Below are positions 24,634 to 39,600 of a DNA stretch of 64,000 bases, one piece after another. The position numbers and the translations under genes were made by a program. Where the stretch lies: the NCBI RefSeq assembly GCF_901933205.1, contig NC_044578.1:14222501-14286500 (forward strand). Reading direction: 5' to 3'. This DNA comes from Camarhynchus parvulus. Its lineage: Eukaryota > Chordata > Aves > Passeriformes > Thraupidae. Each line of letters begins with the position of its first letter. Positions within the stretch are counted from its first letter, which is position 1. The notes under the pieces are model-generated. The model was not told the origin of the DNA. It made no database searches and was given only the letters and a program-made list of their open reading frames with translations.

Positions 24634-24784
24634 TGCCAAAACAGGTTGCCCAGAAAAGCTGTGGGAATTCTATTCTGCAGACATTGGAAACTTGGCCTCT
24701 GGCCCTGGCCAAAGTCACCTGCATGGCTCCTGCTCTGTGTTGGGGCTGACCAGACAACCTCCAGAGGTTCCATCCAACCTAAAT
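24634..24784 (+). mobile_element. diverged CR1 LINE 3' fragment
   Basis: caggttgcccagaaaagctg, then the ttggcctctggccctggcc segment and gacaacctccagaggttcca followed by tccaacc follow the order of the avian CR1 3' region. The final gattctatg tail is missing, and internal indels indicate age. Confidence 0.75.
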
Positions 24785-27700
24785 TACTCCCTTAACCATA
24801 AAGCTTTCCTCTGCTGGAGCTGCCATGCTCTCTAGCTGAGACGTGGCTTGGGTAGAAGGAATGAAGTCCAGCCAAGCAGAACATCAGCAAAAAAAACCCC
24901 ATTAAAATTCTGCATGGGCACCACAGCCTGAGTGGCCTGACCTTACAGATGCTGTCAGGAGGTGGGATGTGCCACCAGCACATGCACGCCTGAAGTGAAG
25001 GGCATGCATTTGAAATCTGGGAGAGGAAACCTGCCCCACTGAAAAACACCAAAAAGATTCCAAACAGCTACCAGCTGAATTCTGGGCTTTTTCTGCAAGA
25101 AACATTTGTTGCAACCATTTCAAACTGAGCAAACCAGTTTACGTTACTGGACTCTTGTCTTCAGACCTTCAGATTTTCCACCTGTTCTAATGGGAAATCA
25201 GATTCCTTCTGTTCATGTGTACGTTTGATTGTCTGAATTATTTTACTAAGGAATAATAACTTGCTGCACTTAAAGCAACTATATAACATTTAGCAAGTTT
25301 GTCTAATTTAGGAAGCATTTTTGAAAATTATTGTTATTTGGATATTTCAGCAATTAAAACAATATTAGTAGAAAGTAAGTACTGGCCAGAGTAAGGACCA
25401 AATCCTGTAAAGAACTGGAGTACTGGCATTTGGTGTGCAGTATTTACTGTCTTCTCCCATGAGTATTAGCTATGGAAACAAAAGAAAATTCAACACCATT
25501 ATGTTTTCCATGCTGCTTCACACAGTATTTCCTTCACGTTCTATACAGTTTTAAAAGTTAGTTTAAGCACTTAGATTATTCCTCTATGCAATAGGCACAC
25601 AGGAAATAGCTTGGTGAAAAGCTGCCAATAGTTGAGTCTATAAACACAGTTTGATCTGTATCTTAGAAAATTGTTTCCATTCCAAACTATGGTTACAAAG
25701 CACTTTTTCTTGTTGGCAACTGGATTTTTTTAACATCCCTATGCATCCTGTATTTGCCCAACAGTGTTGGCATGGATCGCACATAAAACCTCAAACCTGC
25801 AGATAAAGTAACATTAAGGATCTGGCTGGAGCTAACTTGAGCCAGTGGAGTAAGAGTCAAAGCTGAGCTTTTGTTTTCAGCTCGGCCTGTTTTGTTCGGG
25901 AGCTGCAAAGCACACAGTGCTGAATGCGAGTCCTTTTATTTGGCCTTCTACAAAAAGTAAAAGCTACTTTAAGAGAATGGGACTAGAGCTTGCATAGACT
26001 TGAAGAGGCTTCTTGTCAGGAGACAGGCAAATATTTAGGACCAGTTAAACAGTGTAACTTTTAGCAAAAAGAAAACAGTATTCTTCTGATGGTACAAAGA
26101 GAAATATTTTTTAAAGTTTTTTTCATTAACAGATTGAGATTTCACCAATTACTTATTTTTTTCCAAGCTGAAAATGTAAGAACTGTAAATAACTGAACAG
26201 GCAAAAGGTCCAACTTAAGTTGAAAAAAAAAAGCATTTATCAGAAGGATATCCCTGGTGAAGATGCTGGTGCATAGGTAGCAATGTTTGGGCACTGATAT
26301 AGTTGAATAATGAAATTATGCAGCTTAATATTTCCTCATGAAAGACTGAAAAATAACCTTTTCCAGCCTTGCCAACAGCACCAGAGATAAGCTCTGCCTC
26401 AGCAGATAGGTTGAAGAAGTTGTGCTTTCCTAAGTACACAGGCTTTCATTTCTGTACACACTTGGGGACTGGTTTTGAACTGCTCCGGTCTGACTTCAGA
26501 AAATTCCATCCCTCACAGCGTACAAGATCTCCTCAGATCTATCTGAAATAATAGTTTCTTATTAATTTTGGATGTACCTGTGGAAAGATGTACTTTATTT
26601 TCCTTCAGTGGGATTCATTTGTGCGAGTAAAGCTAAAAGTGTCTGGAAACATGAATGAGTGTCCTTTTCATTAAAGCTTAACAAATCAGTATCTTTCTTC
26701 TCTCAAGACCTGTTGCAGACAGAGGGATAAAGTGACAACTATATGACTAAAGTGGAGCTGATGACAGCTGGGAACTGGAAGCATTTGAATGCTCCAATAA
26801 AATCTATGAGCACTCTTTTTGTTGAAAGCGTCTGCCTTCCTGACATCAAAATGGACTGAAATCAGAGTCCCATGAAACCCTATCAGGCAGCTAATAGCTG
26901 TGTGTCTTATCTCCAGCCTGCCAAATGACTGATCTCTCTCAGACCTAGACACCACTACAGTCATCCAGACCTTTGTTACCCCCATACCCTATTTTGAACT
27001 GGCCAGCCAAGGCACCCCAGAGGCCCAGAATACAGCTACTTATCTTAGGAAGACAAACCAATGGGTGAATAAAACATTTATATTCTAAACCTGAGGAGGT
27101 TGATAGACAACAGGCCGGACAAAGCTGAAGGTGCTCATTGCCAAAATAGGTCCACCATCTGCTCCCTGGTCACTGGAAGTATTTGCAGTTGGAGCAGCCC
27201 TTTTGAAAAGCAGGTTTCAGAGACCCAAAGAGCAGTGAAGTGTTTGGCTCAAACCACTGCCTCCTTGTAGAGAGCATCCTCGCCAGACACCTTCGTCAAC
27301 CAGAACACCTTTGAGGCACTGCTGTCAAGATCTTACACCTGGTGCACTGCACGTGTATTGCTGTTGCTTGGCCATGTCCAACAAAACGTGAGTGCCTTGT
27401 CACCAGGAGGTAACACATCTCTGAGAAGTCACTGCCACCATCAGTCCTTCTCTGACCCCAGTGGCATGGGCCACCTGGGCTCTGGCAATGGGACCTACAG
27501 CCTCAGGGTGGTTACTCTGCCTTTACATGAAGTGCTGACCCCATTGCTTCCAGGGGCATGGTCTACGTGTCCTGTTAAACTGTAATTACAATGAAACAGA
27601 AAAGGATTTGAAGAGCCAAATAAGGTAAACCTAGAGTCAAACGAGCAATGTGATGGAAATTCTTCTGTTCATAGTTATCAGCTAACTTAAGCAGCCGGAA

Positions 27701-30700
27701 TGTTCACAGCTCTGCCTTCTGTGCTTTGCTTCAGCAGAAATAAGACAGTAATTCATGCTCTTTTTTAGCATCTTACATGTATTTTTTTAAGTTAGCATTT
27801 GACTTTTTAGAAAATGTAAGTTAACATCTCTGTGACTTTTTCAAAACACGTCATTGAACTTCAGGGCTGTCATTACCACCTCTGCCTGCAGTCTTACAAC
27901 ATGCCAGTGCTATGGTAGGATGTCAGTCTCACTAAAGATATGCTAAAAATACCGAAGTATTTTGGGTATAAAGAAGCCAAAGCATGACCCACACAGTAAA
28001 AATAGTTCGTATCATGAGCATCACCACAATTACTTTCTCCTAACATGGAGACAAAAACAGCAGATTGGTGGCACTCAACCTTGCTTGAAGTGAAAGTATA
28101 TACCAGCAAATAATGTAATTCTTTGGTCAAAAGAAAAACAGCTTCAAACTTTTGCTCAAAACATCAGGAAGTTCTCTGTGATGGAAATGAAATCAGTAAA
28201 TAAGCATTTGTCTGTCATGTCATATCCATGGTCCTGCCATTTCAGCCTCATGAGGGCAGAGAAGAAGCAGAGCTCTCATCCATGTCCACCTGTGGTCCAT
28301 CGTTCTACTTGGCCTTGTGCCTTCACAAAGTCTCCACCACCATTCAGGCTCTCACAGAATTTGGTTGTTAATCCAAATTTAGATTAAATGTAACATTTGT
28401 GACTCTCATCCCCCACCTATCTGGAGCTACAAGGTTTTCAAGCTGTGTCCCCGTTAATATTGAACAGCAGCTTGTAACACCTGCAGACACCTTAGCACAG
28501 CTGACTCTGCCAGGCCACCCAACACAGCCCAGGAGATGTTGCAAGGTACATCTGTCATAAATCACATTATGCACAGGGCCTTAAAACATGCAGCATATGC
28601 AAAATTTATTTATTAAAAAGCCTGCAAAACTTACAACCCTGTACGAATTGAATGACTTTCAATTACCTGCTATCAGCCAACAAAATGCCATAGTGGGGGA
28701 ACACAGTTAATAAGCCTCTTCTTAGGAACTTTCAGAAAGTAGATTCCCCTTTCTTCTACTTCTACCTTTAGAAATAGCCATTTTTCAAATCATCAACTTC
28801 CAAACTCTGAGTTTCACATAGTATAAGAGATTTCTGAATGTGGTATCAGGAAAAGCTATATATAGGAAAAAAAGTGGAAACATCCTTCAATTGAAAGACT
28901 GATCCTTTTTAAGAACAGTATATAGTGTGTGGTGCTCAAAATACTTAAGATAATCACAAGGATGCCTTAAAGATGTGTTTTCATAATCTTAAGTAACAGA
29001 TGTTTCTGTAGGCAAAATCTGTCAATGACTTTTGGAAGCTGAAAGGACCTAGTCTATTTTTCTCTTTTATATAAGTTAAATAATTTTATTACTCAAAAAA
29101 CTTTACAAGTGTGCATAAAGATAATTTCATTATAGTTATCCTGTATGTTACAAAGCCAAAACAAATGTGGGGGGAAAAAAGCCAGAGAAACACAGCATAT
29201 CACCTTAGGCTGCTGAGAGATCTTTGGAATTTCATACCTGAAATATTCTCTTCATTCTCTCTATTGTGTATGTGTCAAATGGAGCAATCAGAGACATTAA
29301 TGGTGAGGAACCATGGAGGTTTTTTTTGCATGTCCTGAAGTGCACCTATCAAGTAAAACTGTGTTTCATCAGAGAAAAAGGTTTTCCTGCTTTGGACAGC
29401 CAGTATAGGATACATGTTTTGACCTGATGAGCTTTTTTGACTTGTAAAGAGCAGTGCAGCAAGGAGATTAATACTTGAGCCAGCTGGCTGCAGCGGGGAA
29501 AGTCCCTTATTTGCAAACTTGCCAGAGTTGCTGCCTACCGTCTGCTGACAGCTTGCTCCCAGCACTCACTCACTGCTGTGATAACAAGGAATGGTAAAAG
29601 CACAGCAGCTCATGGGAAGGTGCTATGCTCAAGCTTCTTTTCATTATTGATGTCCATCATAACATTCAGTCACTCCTGGAAGACAAAACAGAATCCATGA
29701 AAATGGAGGTGAAAAAGAGATTTAGAATCTCATTTGTGCTCCCTTAATCACACATATCCTCCATTTGCTCATATTCAAATCAATCTGGGTCTAAATATCT
29801 CGAGTTATATGGTCCTATTATTTATCCCAACGACCTCACCTCATCCTGTGGCCATGTAGTTAGGAAGCATTTCCAAGTATTTAACTCAAATGTTAGTCAG
29901 CTGTTCTGTCTCATCATGTCTCATGATGTACTGGTGTAATTTCCTGCTGGTCTTTTGTGGCTGCTCAGGCCATGGCACATGGTCCTGGGTGGCACCTTTT
30001 CCTGCCCAGCAGAGCAAACCACTCTGCTGAGGGCAGAGGTGACACCAGGCACTGGCACAGGGACCACCAGCCAGTCCTGCATTGGTTCCTCTGAGTTTCC
30101 AGGAATATTACCTGGACAATAATATCTATATTCAAATGCAATTTACTCTTTTAAATAATTGAAAATCAATTCACTTTTCACTTTGAAATATTGTCTCCAT
30201 GGGAGTGGAAAGTCACTGTGTCTCAGCTGATCAAGTATTCAGAAAAGGCTACAAAGGCTTCTCTAGTGGGCACTCACAGTAAGGGCACTCTTCAGGTGAG
30301 ACCTGTTAAGAGAAGTGGGAGCTAATGAAAATATTCAAAATATTTACATTCTTTAGTGGATAGAAGCACTACTTTATCCTAATCTCTTCTCTAATTACTT
30401 GAGTTTCCAGCTATGCCCCAGGATAATCTGTGTAACGTTCACAGCAGAGACCCACAGCATTTTAATACAACAAATTTCACAATATCACAGTATCGGGGAT
30501 TCTGAAAGAACATGTATATCTAATAGATTACACCAACTTTTCAATGTATATTTCTCCTTATTTAACCCCTCAGCTTTGCTTCTTTGTGCTAAAATTTGTT
30601 TCCTAAATGCCATATTCTCCAGAATAACAAGACTCACTGTATGTAAAAAACAATAATTTAAAGTTAAGCCTCTGGGTTTTTTACACTGAGCTATGAAATC

Positions 30701-33700
30701 TAAAATGACTGATTTTAAAATCTATTTTTGGATGGGTTTAACTTTATATGTTTCCAAACACCAGTTTCTGCTCTGAAACATCATGTGCGAGGTCATTTTC
30801 AGTGTTCTTCCACTTTTGTCTGGCAAATTCCCCTGTTGTCTATTTATGAAAGAAACACATTTAAACCGGATATACTGAGTGTAAAACCAGAATTTGCATG
30901 GGAGGGACAAGGGCAGAGGAAAGCCTGAAACTAAAATTACTCCAAGTAGCTTATTCAAACTGTGTTTCCAAGGTGACAAAAACCCCTTTATTGCAAGGTT
31001 GCTCATTCATGTTGTACAGTTGCCATGATTTTGATCTAATTTTTAGTGCTGAAGAACTAAAATTATCCCACTTCTTCCCAAAATACAACCCAACCAAACA
31101 CAACAAAACAGATTTTAACTGTGTAGTGGCTTCTGTTTTCATGACCAGCAACAAAAGAAAATCAGGTCCAATTGTAAAGCTGCAAATTTTAGCATCCCTT
31201 TGCAAGATGTATCCCCAAATAGCATATTCTAATCGTGCATCCAGTTCATCAGGTGTCACAGGCTAAGTTATGCACTGAGAGCCCATTACCAGTTGACCTT
31301 TCTGAGCTGGCACCTTGCACATGTGTGAATGGCAGGACCCCACCTGGGCAGCTACTGGTGCAGCAAAGCAGGCTGAGAAAGGAAAACCCTGAGGAAACAC
31401 ACCCTGAATGTGCTTCTCCAGATCTTCATACACATATTTAGGGGAAAAAAAGAACCCTAAGCAAACACCAGAGACTGCCTCCTGCACTGCTCTATGAGCA
31501 ATCCCAAAACTGACAGATCAGTTCAGCAACACTACTGAGGCAGTAAAGTGGATGTTTTATTAACTACTGTATCAAGTCTCAGAGCTTTAACACCTCAATA
31601 TCATCAACACCTTGTCTCAGGATTCAAAGCTCTCTTTTGCACAGCACGTTGTCCTTCTTTATGGACAAAAACTGGAATGTTCCTTTTTCTTCCCCAGTCC
31701 TGCCCCTTCCTCCTATCAACATCTTTCTCTCATAGGAAACACTCAAAAATTTGACTTCAAAGTCATCTTCCCCATCTACTTTGCCTGCTTCTGAAACACA
31801 AGAAATCAATTCATGCTCTAAGCTAGCATATTTTTCCTTTCTAAAGAATATAGGGGCTCAGTGAAGACCCGTAGATATTTACCTGAAAAATCCCAGAGAA
31901 TCACACACCCCCAGTTTTACCTCCTGTCTTTCCCTCTTACTCTGTCACAGCTGATGTTTGGGACACTGGGACAAGTGCCATGTCACAGCTCCATAGAAGA
32001 TTAATTTCCTGAAGTGGACCTTCACCATCTCTAGACCTCACATCCATGGCAGTCCTCAGGTACCTGATCCTTGGGGCTTTGCCCGTAACGCTCCCAGGGC
32101 CCTGAGCTTTGCCCCTCACAGGGGCAGAGGCCTCTGTAGGTAACAAAATGGGTTTATCAGTCTTTTGTCTGTCAGTTACTTGAAACAGTCGTAGCAGTCA
32201 GCAGCCTCTGAAAGCAGACAGGTTTACTGACCATCCAATGGAACCTATTCCTTCAGGATTCAATGTGCACAAGGAGGCAGCATGCAGGGCTGGTTGTGCT
32301 GACTGCCCCTACCTCCTCTGCCCACCCAGTGAAAACCAGCTTGTGACTCATAAAGGCATCCTGGTCTCCAGTGGCATTTCTGGTTCCATACACCATTTGA
32401 GAAGGACAACGGTTGTTAGGAAGGACTGCTTCCCAAGGAGGCATTTCCTTTGCTGCTGACAGGCAGGAGCTCTATTACTTCTCATGCTCAGGCTGCTGTT
32501 GCCTTAGAGACCAGAACAAACTGAAGAAGAATCTGCACTTCCCAGGCATCAGGGTTTCCTGCAGAACTGATTGATGTTTATCTTTCACCACCTCACGTTG
32601 TATCCACTGGAGATTACTGCAAGGTGAGACAGCCAGTACCAGGGTGAGCCTCCATGGTGCAGGGGGCAGGAACTGCAGGGGTGATGCTGGAGTGCTGCTC
32701 GGGAAGCCAGACAGACACACAGGGAGCAGGACACCAGGGGCCAGCTGCTCCATGGGCCTGCCTGTCCTCCCAGGTGACATGTAAGACACCAGGTCCCCCT
32801 GCTTTGCTAATGTGGGGTACTTCCCAGAAGCCTGAAGTCAAACTACTTGTCATTCACTGGGCCAAGTCTTGCCAGAATTTAGTGTGCCATTTTTAGGAAT
32901 CCCAGTATGAAATGTTCCTAAAACATCAAAGAAACAGTGAATTATCTATTTTAATATATCTGATTCAGCAAACACCCTGGAACCAAGTGTCTACCTCAAA
33001 GGTGGTGTTTCTGTCTGAAAAGCACATGCATCTCCCCTGCCTGTCCACAGGAGATTACAGGGAGGGCAGTTCCCAGGGCTTTTAGCCCAGTCAGCAGGGG
33101 CAAGCCCTACTTTATTAATGCAGCTATGACACTGCAAATCTGTGCATCTCAGCCCCTGCTGCATTAGCTTGTGCTCTCCCTGGCAGGTTTGTATACAAAA
33201 TATATATATTTTTAAAGCACATTCACATGCATTAACCTGAAGCAGAATTTTTCTTGCCTGTCAGCGAAGAACATCTGGAAATGATCAATCTCTCTTTCCA
33301 CCTTGCCCAAATGTCTTCAGGGAGAAATTAATCTTTTAAGACATCTATATTAAAATGAAAAAATGCATTTGTAAGCTAGCAAAATTCAGTTAAGTTTTCC
33401 TGAGAAGAAAGCATAGAAAGGTAAAGGAATCCATTCTTTCTAGGAGTAAAAAGCACAAATCCCTTTCCTTACTCTGTTGCAAGGTGCACAACAAGACATC
33501 AGCCCCATCAAGAAACAGAGACTCGCTGCTATTGTCCCAGCAATGCAAATTCACATGTGCAATTAGCTCACAGATAGCAGAATTTCCATTGCCTGTGGTG
33601 GGATTAATACATAGCTGAATTTCATCCACATGTGTAGATTCTTGCAGGAATGAACGCAGCATCTCTAAGGAGAAACATTACTATTCAGGGAACCCACAAG

Positions 33701-36646
33701 CAATGATCAGTGCTGCTATTTACTCTCCTCCACCACCCTTTGTAATATAAGAACCAGTGAATCAATTACTATGAAAAAGACAACCTAAGGTGAGGAAAGA
33801 GCTGACTTTAGAGGGCGGCATTGGCATGCTACCAAGAGCAGAAACGTTGAAGAGAGCTGTTCTCCCAGCTGGGTGTATTTTGGGGGCAGAGGTGTGTGCT
33901 GGAGGGGCTGGGTGCTGCGCGAGCAGGGCCCTCGCAAGGGCAGGGTGTGCCTGCCCAGGTATTTCGGTTTGGAGCAGGAGGCAGCTTTTGAAGTGACTCT
34001 CCCTATCAATCTGGCAGACTCCACTTTGGTTTCCAGAGTGCACCAGCTGGATTCCTTTCAGATGAAACTCCAATCAGAGGATGCACTCTAGGAGGGCACT
34101 GAATGCACTTGGATGGCTGCTGGGAGTTGCTCCTGTGGGAGCAAAGCTGAGCAAGCCCCCAGCACGGACGAGGTCATGTTACAGACACTCTCCTGTTGTG
34201 CTGAGTGACTTACTAAGGGAAATGAGCCCAGGATTAAAGAGCATCCTTAGATATCAGAAATAGAACCACTCACATAGAGCTTCCCCAAACCCTACAGCAT
34301 TAACCAGGAGAATCAGTAAACCTTATTCTTATAAAACAGAAGAGCTACTAATTTAGCAAACAAAAGCCATATGCAATATAATTGAAAAAAAACAAACAAA
34401 TGTTCAAGATGGAACTGATCACCTGAAATGGATTACTTCCCAAGTGCCAGGGGAGCAAATCTCCCAGCTGCTAGTATTTCTGGTTCTTAATGCTCAAGTG
34501 TGTATGCACAATCTGGGATATAAACACAGTTCTGATAGAAAATCTGGGAGAGTTTCATGGGAATTAGTGCTGTTATTAAACGTGATAGTTTTTCATTTAA
34601 CTTCAGCAGAATGCTATTAAAATCTAAGGGATTTTTGCAGCATGAGAAAGAAAAGAAAAAATCAGGGTCTACAATATATTCCCAGTATAAACCAGCTGAT
34701 TAATTTAAGCCCCTTCACATTATTTATTGAACTCAGAATTTCAGAGCAGTCCATGAAGACAGCTGTATCACCCCCAGCATTCCTGTCCTGCTGCAGCCAA
34801 AGCAGCCATCAGGTGAAGTTTCCTACCATATGGCATATCCAGCCCTGGAAGCATTTGCCCTATAAGCAAATCACATTAGGTATTTTCAGTGAACAAAACC
34901 ATTATCTTTCAGCTCCATATGTTGTGAAAAACTAAATTAGGTCCTGTAATTAAAACCCTAAACACATACAGTGGGTTTATTCCATCTCTAGGATCCCCAT
35001 TGCTTCCCTCGAGTATAATGGTATTTTCATTCCTTTTGAATACGCTTGAGAAAAAAAGTTGGTTTTAAAGGCAAATTTAACTTCTGAGTGAACTGCAGGG
35101 CCTTAATGTTAAATGCTGTCCAGAGATAACCCAGTTCAGCAGCAACACAATCCTCAGCATAAGTCTGTTCCAAGGAAACTTGGCTGCAGTGCATTCCAGC
35201 AGGTTCTGTGACCAGACAAATCGGCCTCAGAAATTGTCTTTTACTATAATTCTGTCATTTGGTCTAAAATTAGTTAATTTTTAAAAAATTGCATTGAATG
35301 TTTTTATATTCTCCTGGCTATGCCACAACCAAAGAACCAAGGCAAACCCTGAGGTAAATCACATTTTATAACCCCGAATATACCATCCTGAGCCACGTAC
35401 ACCTGTGCTTACACAGGAGTCCTTGCTGTGTGTGAACACAAAACTACAGACCATGGAGTTGCTAGAGAGGGTTATATGCTTCCCCAAAATGAAGAAAGTT
35501 AAACTCTCTTGTTCAACTGCATGTTTTTGCTGGTTTCTACCGAGTCACTAAAGCAGCAAGCTGCCAGCACAGGCAGAAGGGCTGCTGGGGCCCTTCTGAG
35601 CAGTCACTGTCACTGCATCACTGCCTCCCCTTCCAGCACTGCTTTAAAGCCAAGAGGTCTGACAGGAATGGAGTGGGCCTGGCTGGCCTGGGGCAGCCAG
35701 TGGGCTGGGTCACCTTGGGAAGGCACATTCCAGCCTTATTTTTGTAACCTTCCATGAAAGAAGGTTAGAAGTCCGTGCTATTATAAGAAAAATGCAAATT
35801 TTCAAAGTAAATTCTTCCTCACTTTCTTATTTTACAGAAAGAAGAGTTTTTCTTGAGGATTCTTAAATTTAAACCAACTGTATATTTTTCAAGCACAAGA
35901 TCAAAAACCCCTTTTTGGGCTTTCCTCTTCTAAGTTAGAAACTTTGAAACTCAGTTGTTTGTCTGAAATAGACACTTAGCATGACATTTAACCATTCATT
36001 ATTTTCATATTGATTTTCACTGCTTTGTTGAGACAAACACATCTGACTAAAATTGTGTGCCAAATAATTTTTTTCATCATGATCCATCAATAAAAGAATT
36101 ATTTTTTTAAAGATAAAAGATTATGTAATCTACCCACACAGCCTTCAAAAATCATGTGAAATTTACAGTGCAAAAGCTGTTAAAAAGGCCTTTGTCTAGA
36201 GCAAGATATCAAGAAAGTAAACAAAATAGATGTGTACTGTTTCAAGAGACATTTAACCAAGCATTAGAAAGAAAATTAGAAGGGAATTGGGTTCTGTAGA
36301 GTGGAGCTGAGCTGCAGATGATTCCACAGGCTCTGTGCCAGCAGCAACAAAAGCGCTCTCTGCTGGAGCAGCACAGCTGGAAAACCTACAAACAGCCTTT
36401 ACAGAGATACTTTAAAAAGAAGAGGTTTTAAAGGGGGAAGCAGTATTTCATTACTATTGCCAAAGATCATGGTGACACAGCTGCCAGAGATACAGGTTCT
36501 TTATAAGGATACAAGAGCCATGCATAAAGGTTCCTATGAGAACAAGCCACTAATGTAAGCAAACCTTAGATCTTGTACAAACCCCACTATTCCTAAAATT
36601 CCTATTAAAACAGTATGTTTTGAATTAGTCCTTGGCATTACCAACC

Positions 36647-36676
36647 TTGTAATTGCATTAAATAATGCAATTACAA
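36647..36676. repeat. perfect 13-bp inverted repeat with 4-base loop
   Basis: The arm ttgtaattgcatt (36647-36659) is exactly complementary to aatgcaattacaa (36664-36676), with aaat between. It can form a hairpin on either strand. No transcript context is known. Confidence 0.9.
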
Positions 36677-39600
36677 ATCATTTCAGACAATGTATAAGCT
36701 CTTAGTCTCACAGAATACAATTTTATCAGTCCTAAGGAAGGGATTACCACAGAAAGCGATACATTTCTAGATCAGAAGCCTAACAGAGGAACTATTTATG
36801 TGTGTAAAAAACCCCTTCTTTAGGTCTTCATTAAGTAGTAGTGATCCTTTCTGCAACAGAAGTGAAATTAGTCTCTCACATTACCTGGCCTGGTTCCTCA
36901 AAACATCCCTCACCAGGGTAGAGAAGCTACTTTTTAAACAAAACTGGACCATGTTCTGCTTCCAACAGAAATACTCCCCAGTGACTTTTGCTGTGAGCCT
37001 ATTGCTGGCAGGGCTGTTTGTTTGGTGGTTTGGTTTGAGGAGAGTGTGTTAATCCTCCCCTGAGAAGTGCTGTGGGTTTAGGTTTAAGTCCCCATTACAA
37101 TTTCCTGGGGTTACCCTGTATTAATCCTGTATTTGTATCAGTCCATCTGCAGCAAGAAACATATGGTGGGAGAAGTTATGGGAAGGGATGGAAAATCAGG
37201 GTTTGCTCCTCAGAACAAGTTTACTTTGTTAGAAGACAAGAAAATACAGAGTTTTTGTGCTGCTGCTCATAGCTACAGCAAGGGAAATATATCTCTGTCT
37301 TCTGAAGCTACCAAGACTAAAGCATTCTAGAGATGAAGACCACTTCATCTTCTAAATGAAGAGCCCTGATAAAATTATTTGATAAGGACTAAAAATGCTT
37401 ATCTCCATTCATTGAATTCATTGCATTCTTACATCAATTGAGCTCCACAGGCACAGGCTTCCCTGAAAATTCCTGCTTTTTTCAGAAGTGCCCTGAAGAA
37501 AACAGTTCAAAGGATCCAGCAGCACAAACCCATTCCAATGTGACTCTGCCTTCCAGCCCCAAACAATCTTTGCACATTTCTAACAGCGACACAAATTCTG
37601 TGGACTCCTCTGAGGATGATGTTCCTTTTGGTCTGATAAAGCATAAAGAACTAGCTCACTGCAATCTTTATCCCTCCATTATCCCTGCTATTTATTGGTT
37701 CCTATTTAAATGACTTATAAACTTTTAGAAAGCAGCCCACTGCTACCAACACATTTGTCCCAGAACAGAACTACTCCCTGAGATTCCCATGTCTTAGGAA
37801 GCCTCCTGTGCAATGAAAATACAGTATTTCTTTTCAGCAATTTTCTGTCAATATTTTGTTGTACAGAAATCCTGATTCTGCTTCAGTCTTGACGTTCTGA
37901 CACAGCCACAGCCTGCCCAGCTAATCACTGCCTCTTGCTACATCATTTGTTGAACTTCACCTCAGTCAGTGCAGCCAGAAAATGCCTTTGGCAGCAACAG
38001 AATCAGATTTCTTAGCAAGGTGCCTCCATTTGCTCAAGGGTTTTCTAATCACATCTTATGCTAGTGTTTTTGAGAATTCTTTTCCTCTAACATTTGCCCT
38101 CCTGTGAATTACACAGGGGTTGGCATCTCCTCCTGAGCATGCCTGGACAGCCATTCCCACTCAGCTGCTGCAAGAGCAACTGGCCTGTCAGCAGTGCCCC
38201 TCTGTAGGGCAATGGTACCAGCGTGGCTGTGCCCAGGCCTGAGGGTCCTGGGGTTATTGGGAAAACAACCTTTCAGATTTTTCCAGTCTAACAAGGAATT
38301 GTGGCTGTCCTTAAAAAACATTTCTCAAAATGGAAATGCTGCACAGCTGTAGCCATTGCCAGGGTCCCTTTCACCTGGTACAACCATTTATCCTGCAAGA
38401 ACACACAGCTCAGCTGTAGTCATCTTCCATGCTTTTAAGAGAGTCCTGCACTGTTCTCACATCCAATCCACACCTAAAGCAAAAGCACAAACATCTGTGA
38501 CCAGTGGCCAAAGGGGCTTGGATAAAATGAGCAAACTAACACATAAACAGGAATAAGAACCTTTCAAGCCTGAGAAGACTGAAAGCATTGCATCTTTTTG
38601 TCTGATTCTCTAAGATTAGCAAGCTGGCAAAGGAGCTTCCTGTCACCAGACTGAGCCAGCACTGCACAGCTTCTCCTTCTCTCCAGTGATAAAACCCCTC
38701 TTCCTGTGCTGACTCCAGGTTCACAATAAATTGCTCTTCATGGAACACACTACATTTCTCTGGACTTACTTTCATATTGGCTGCACTAAGCTTATCACAA
38801 ACTATTTGTTAACAAATCAGCACTTCAAGAGCAGTAGTCTGCACCAAGAACAGGAACAGCACAGTTACAGAGGGATGCTATGCCACAACCTCCCTGTCAG
38901 CTCTTCTGGGAAGGAGCACTACCTGCCACTACCCCCAACAGCTGTACTTTTATACTGAGGTGAATTCTTCTTTTCCAGATCATCCTGCATCTCCAGGAAA
39001 GCCAAGTACTGCAGCTGCTATTGTGCCAGCATCTGAAGCAATGCAATGTGCTCACTGCAAATTAATTACATTCCAGACACTATTTTTCTGATTTTGCCAA
39101 ATTTTTAAGAGAATTTCCTCAAATCAAACCTGTATGCAATTTTACTGCCTTCCCCCCCGTACACATAATGATTGTAACCAAATTTGATTCATCATAAAAC
39201 CAGTAGAATGATGAGTTAATAGAGCACTAATTTTCAGAGGCAATCTTCCCCATTTGTCAGCAAGGGTATATGCTCACTGTCACTGTCTTCCCTTGAACGA
39301 CAATCCAGGATAAACTGTTTTATAGTCAGAGATTTTCCGAACATCTGAGCTATCAGTTTAAGTTGGTGTTTACTCACATTTCAAAGTGCCTGATGTGTCG
39401 ACAAATTTTCATTATTAGCTGCCCAAACCTGAAGAAAACTTCGACGTCTGTTTCTTGAAGTCTTTTGAGTTGCTTCAGAAGCTGCAGCATTGTACCACTC
39501 CTCTTTAGCATCTCTTTCTGAAGATATACTGAAGCATCTCTACCCAAAAAATCTACAGATACAGAACAAATCTACCCAAATAATTCAGCTTCACACAGGC

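Noticed and set aside
27080..27200. Words such as gaggttgatagacaacaggc resembling an internal CR1 segment
   Set aside because: The match is short and the following sequence does not continue along CR1 as I remember it, so it is not listed as an element.
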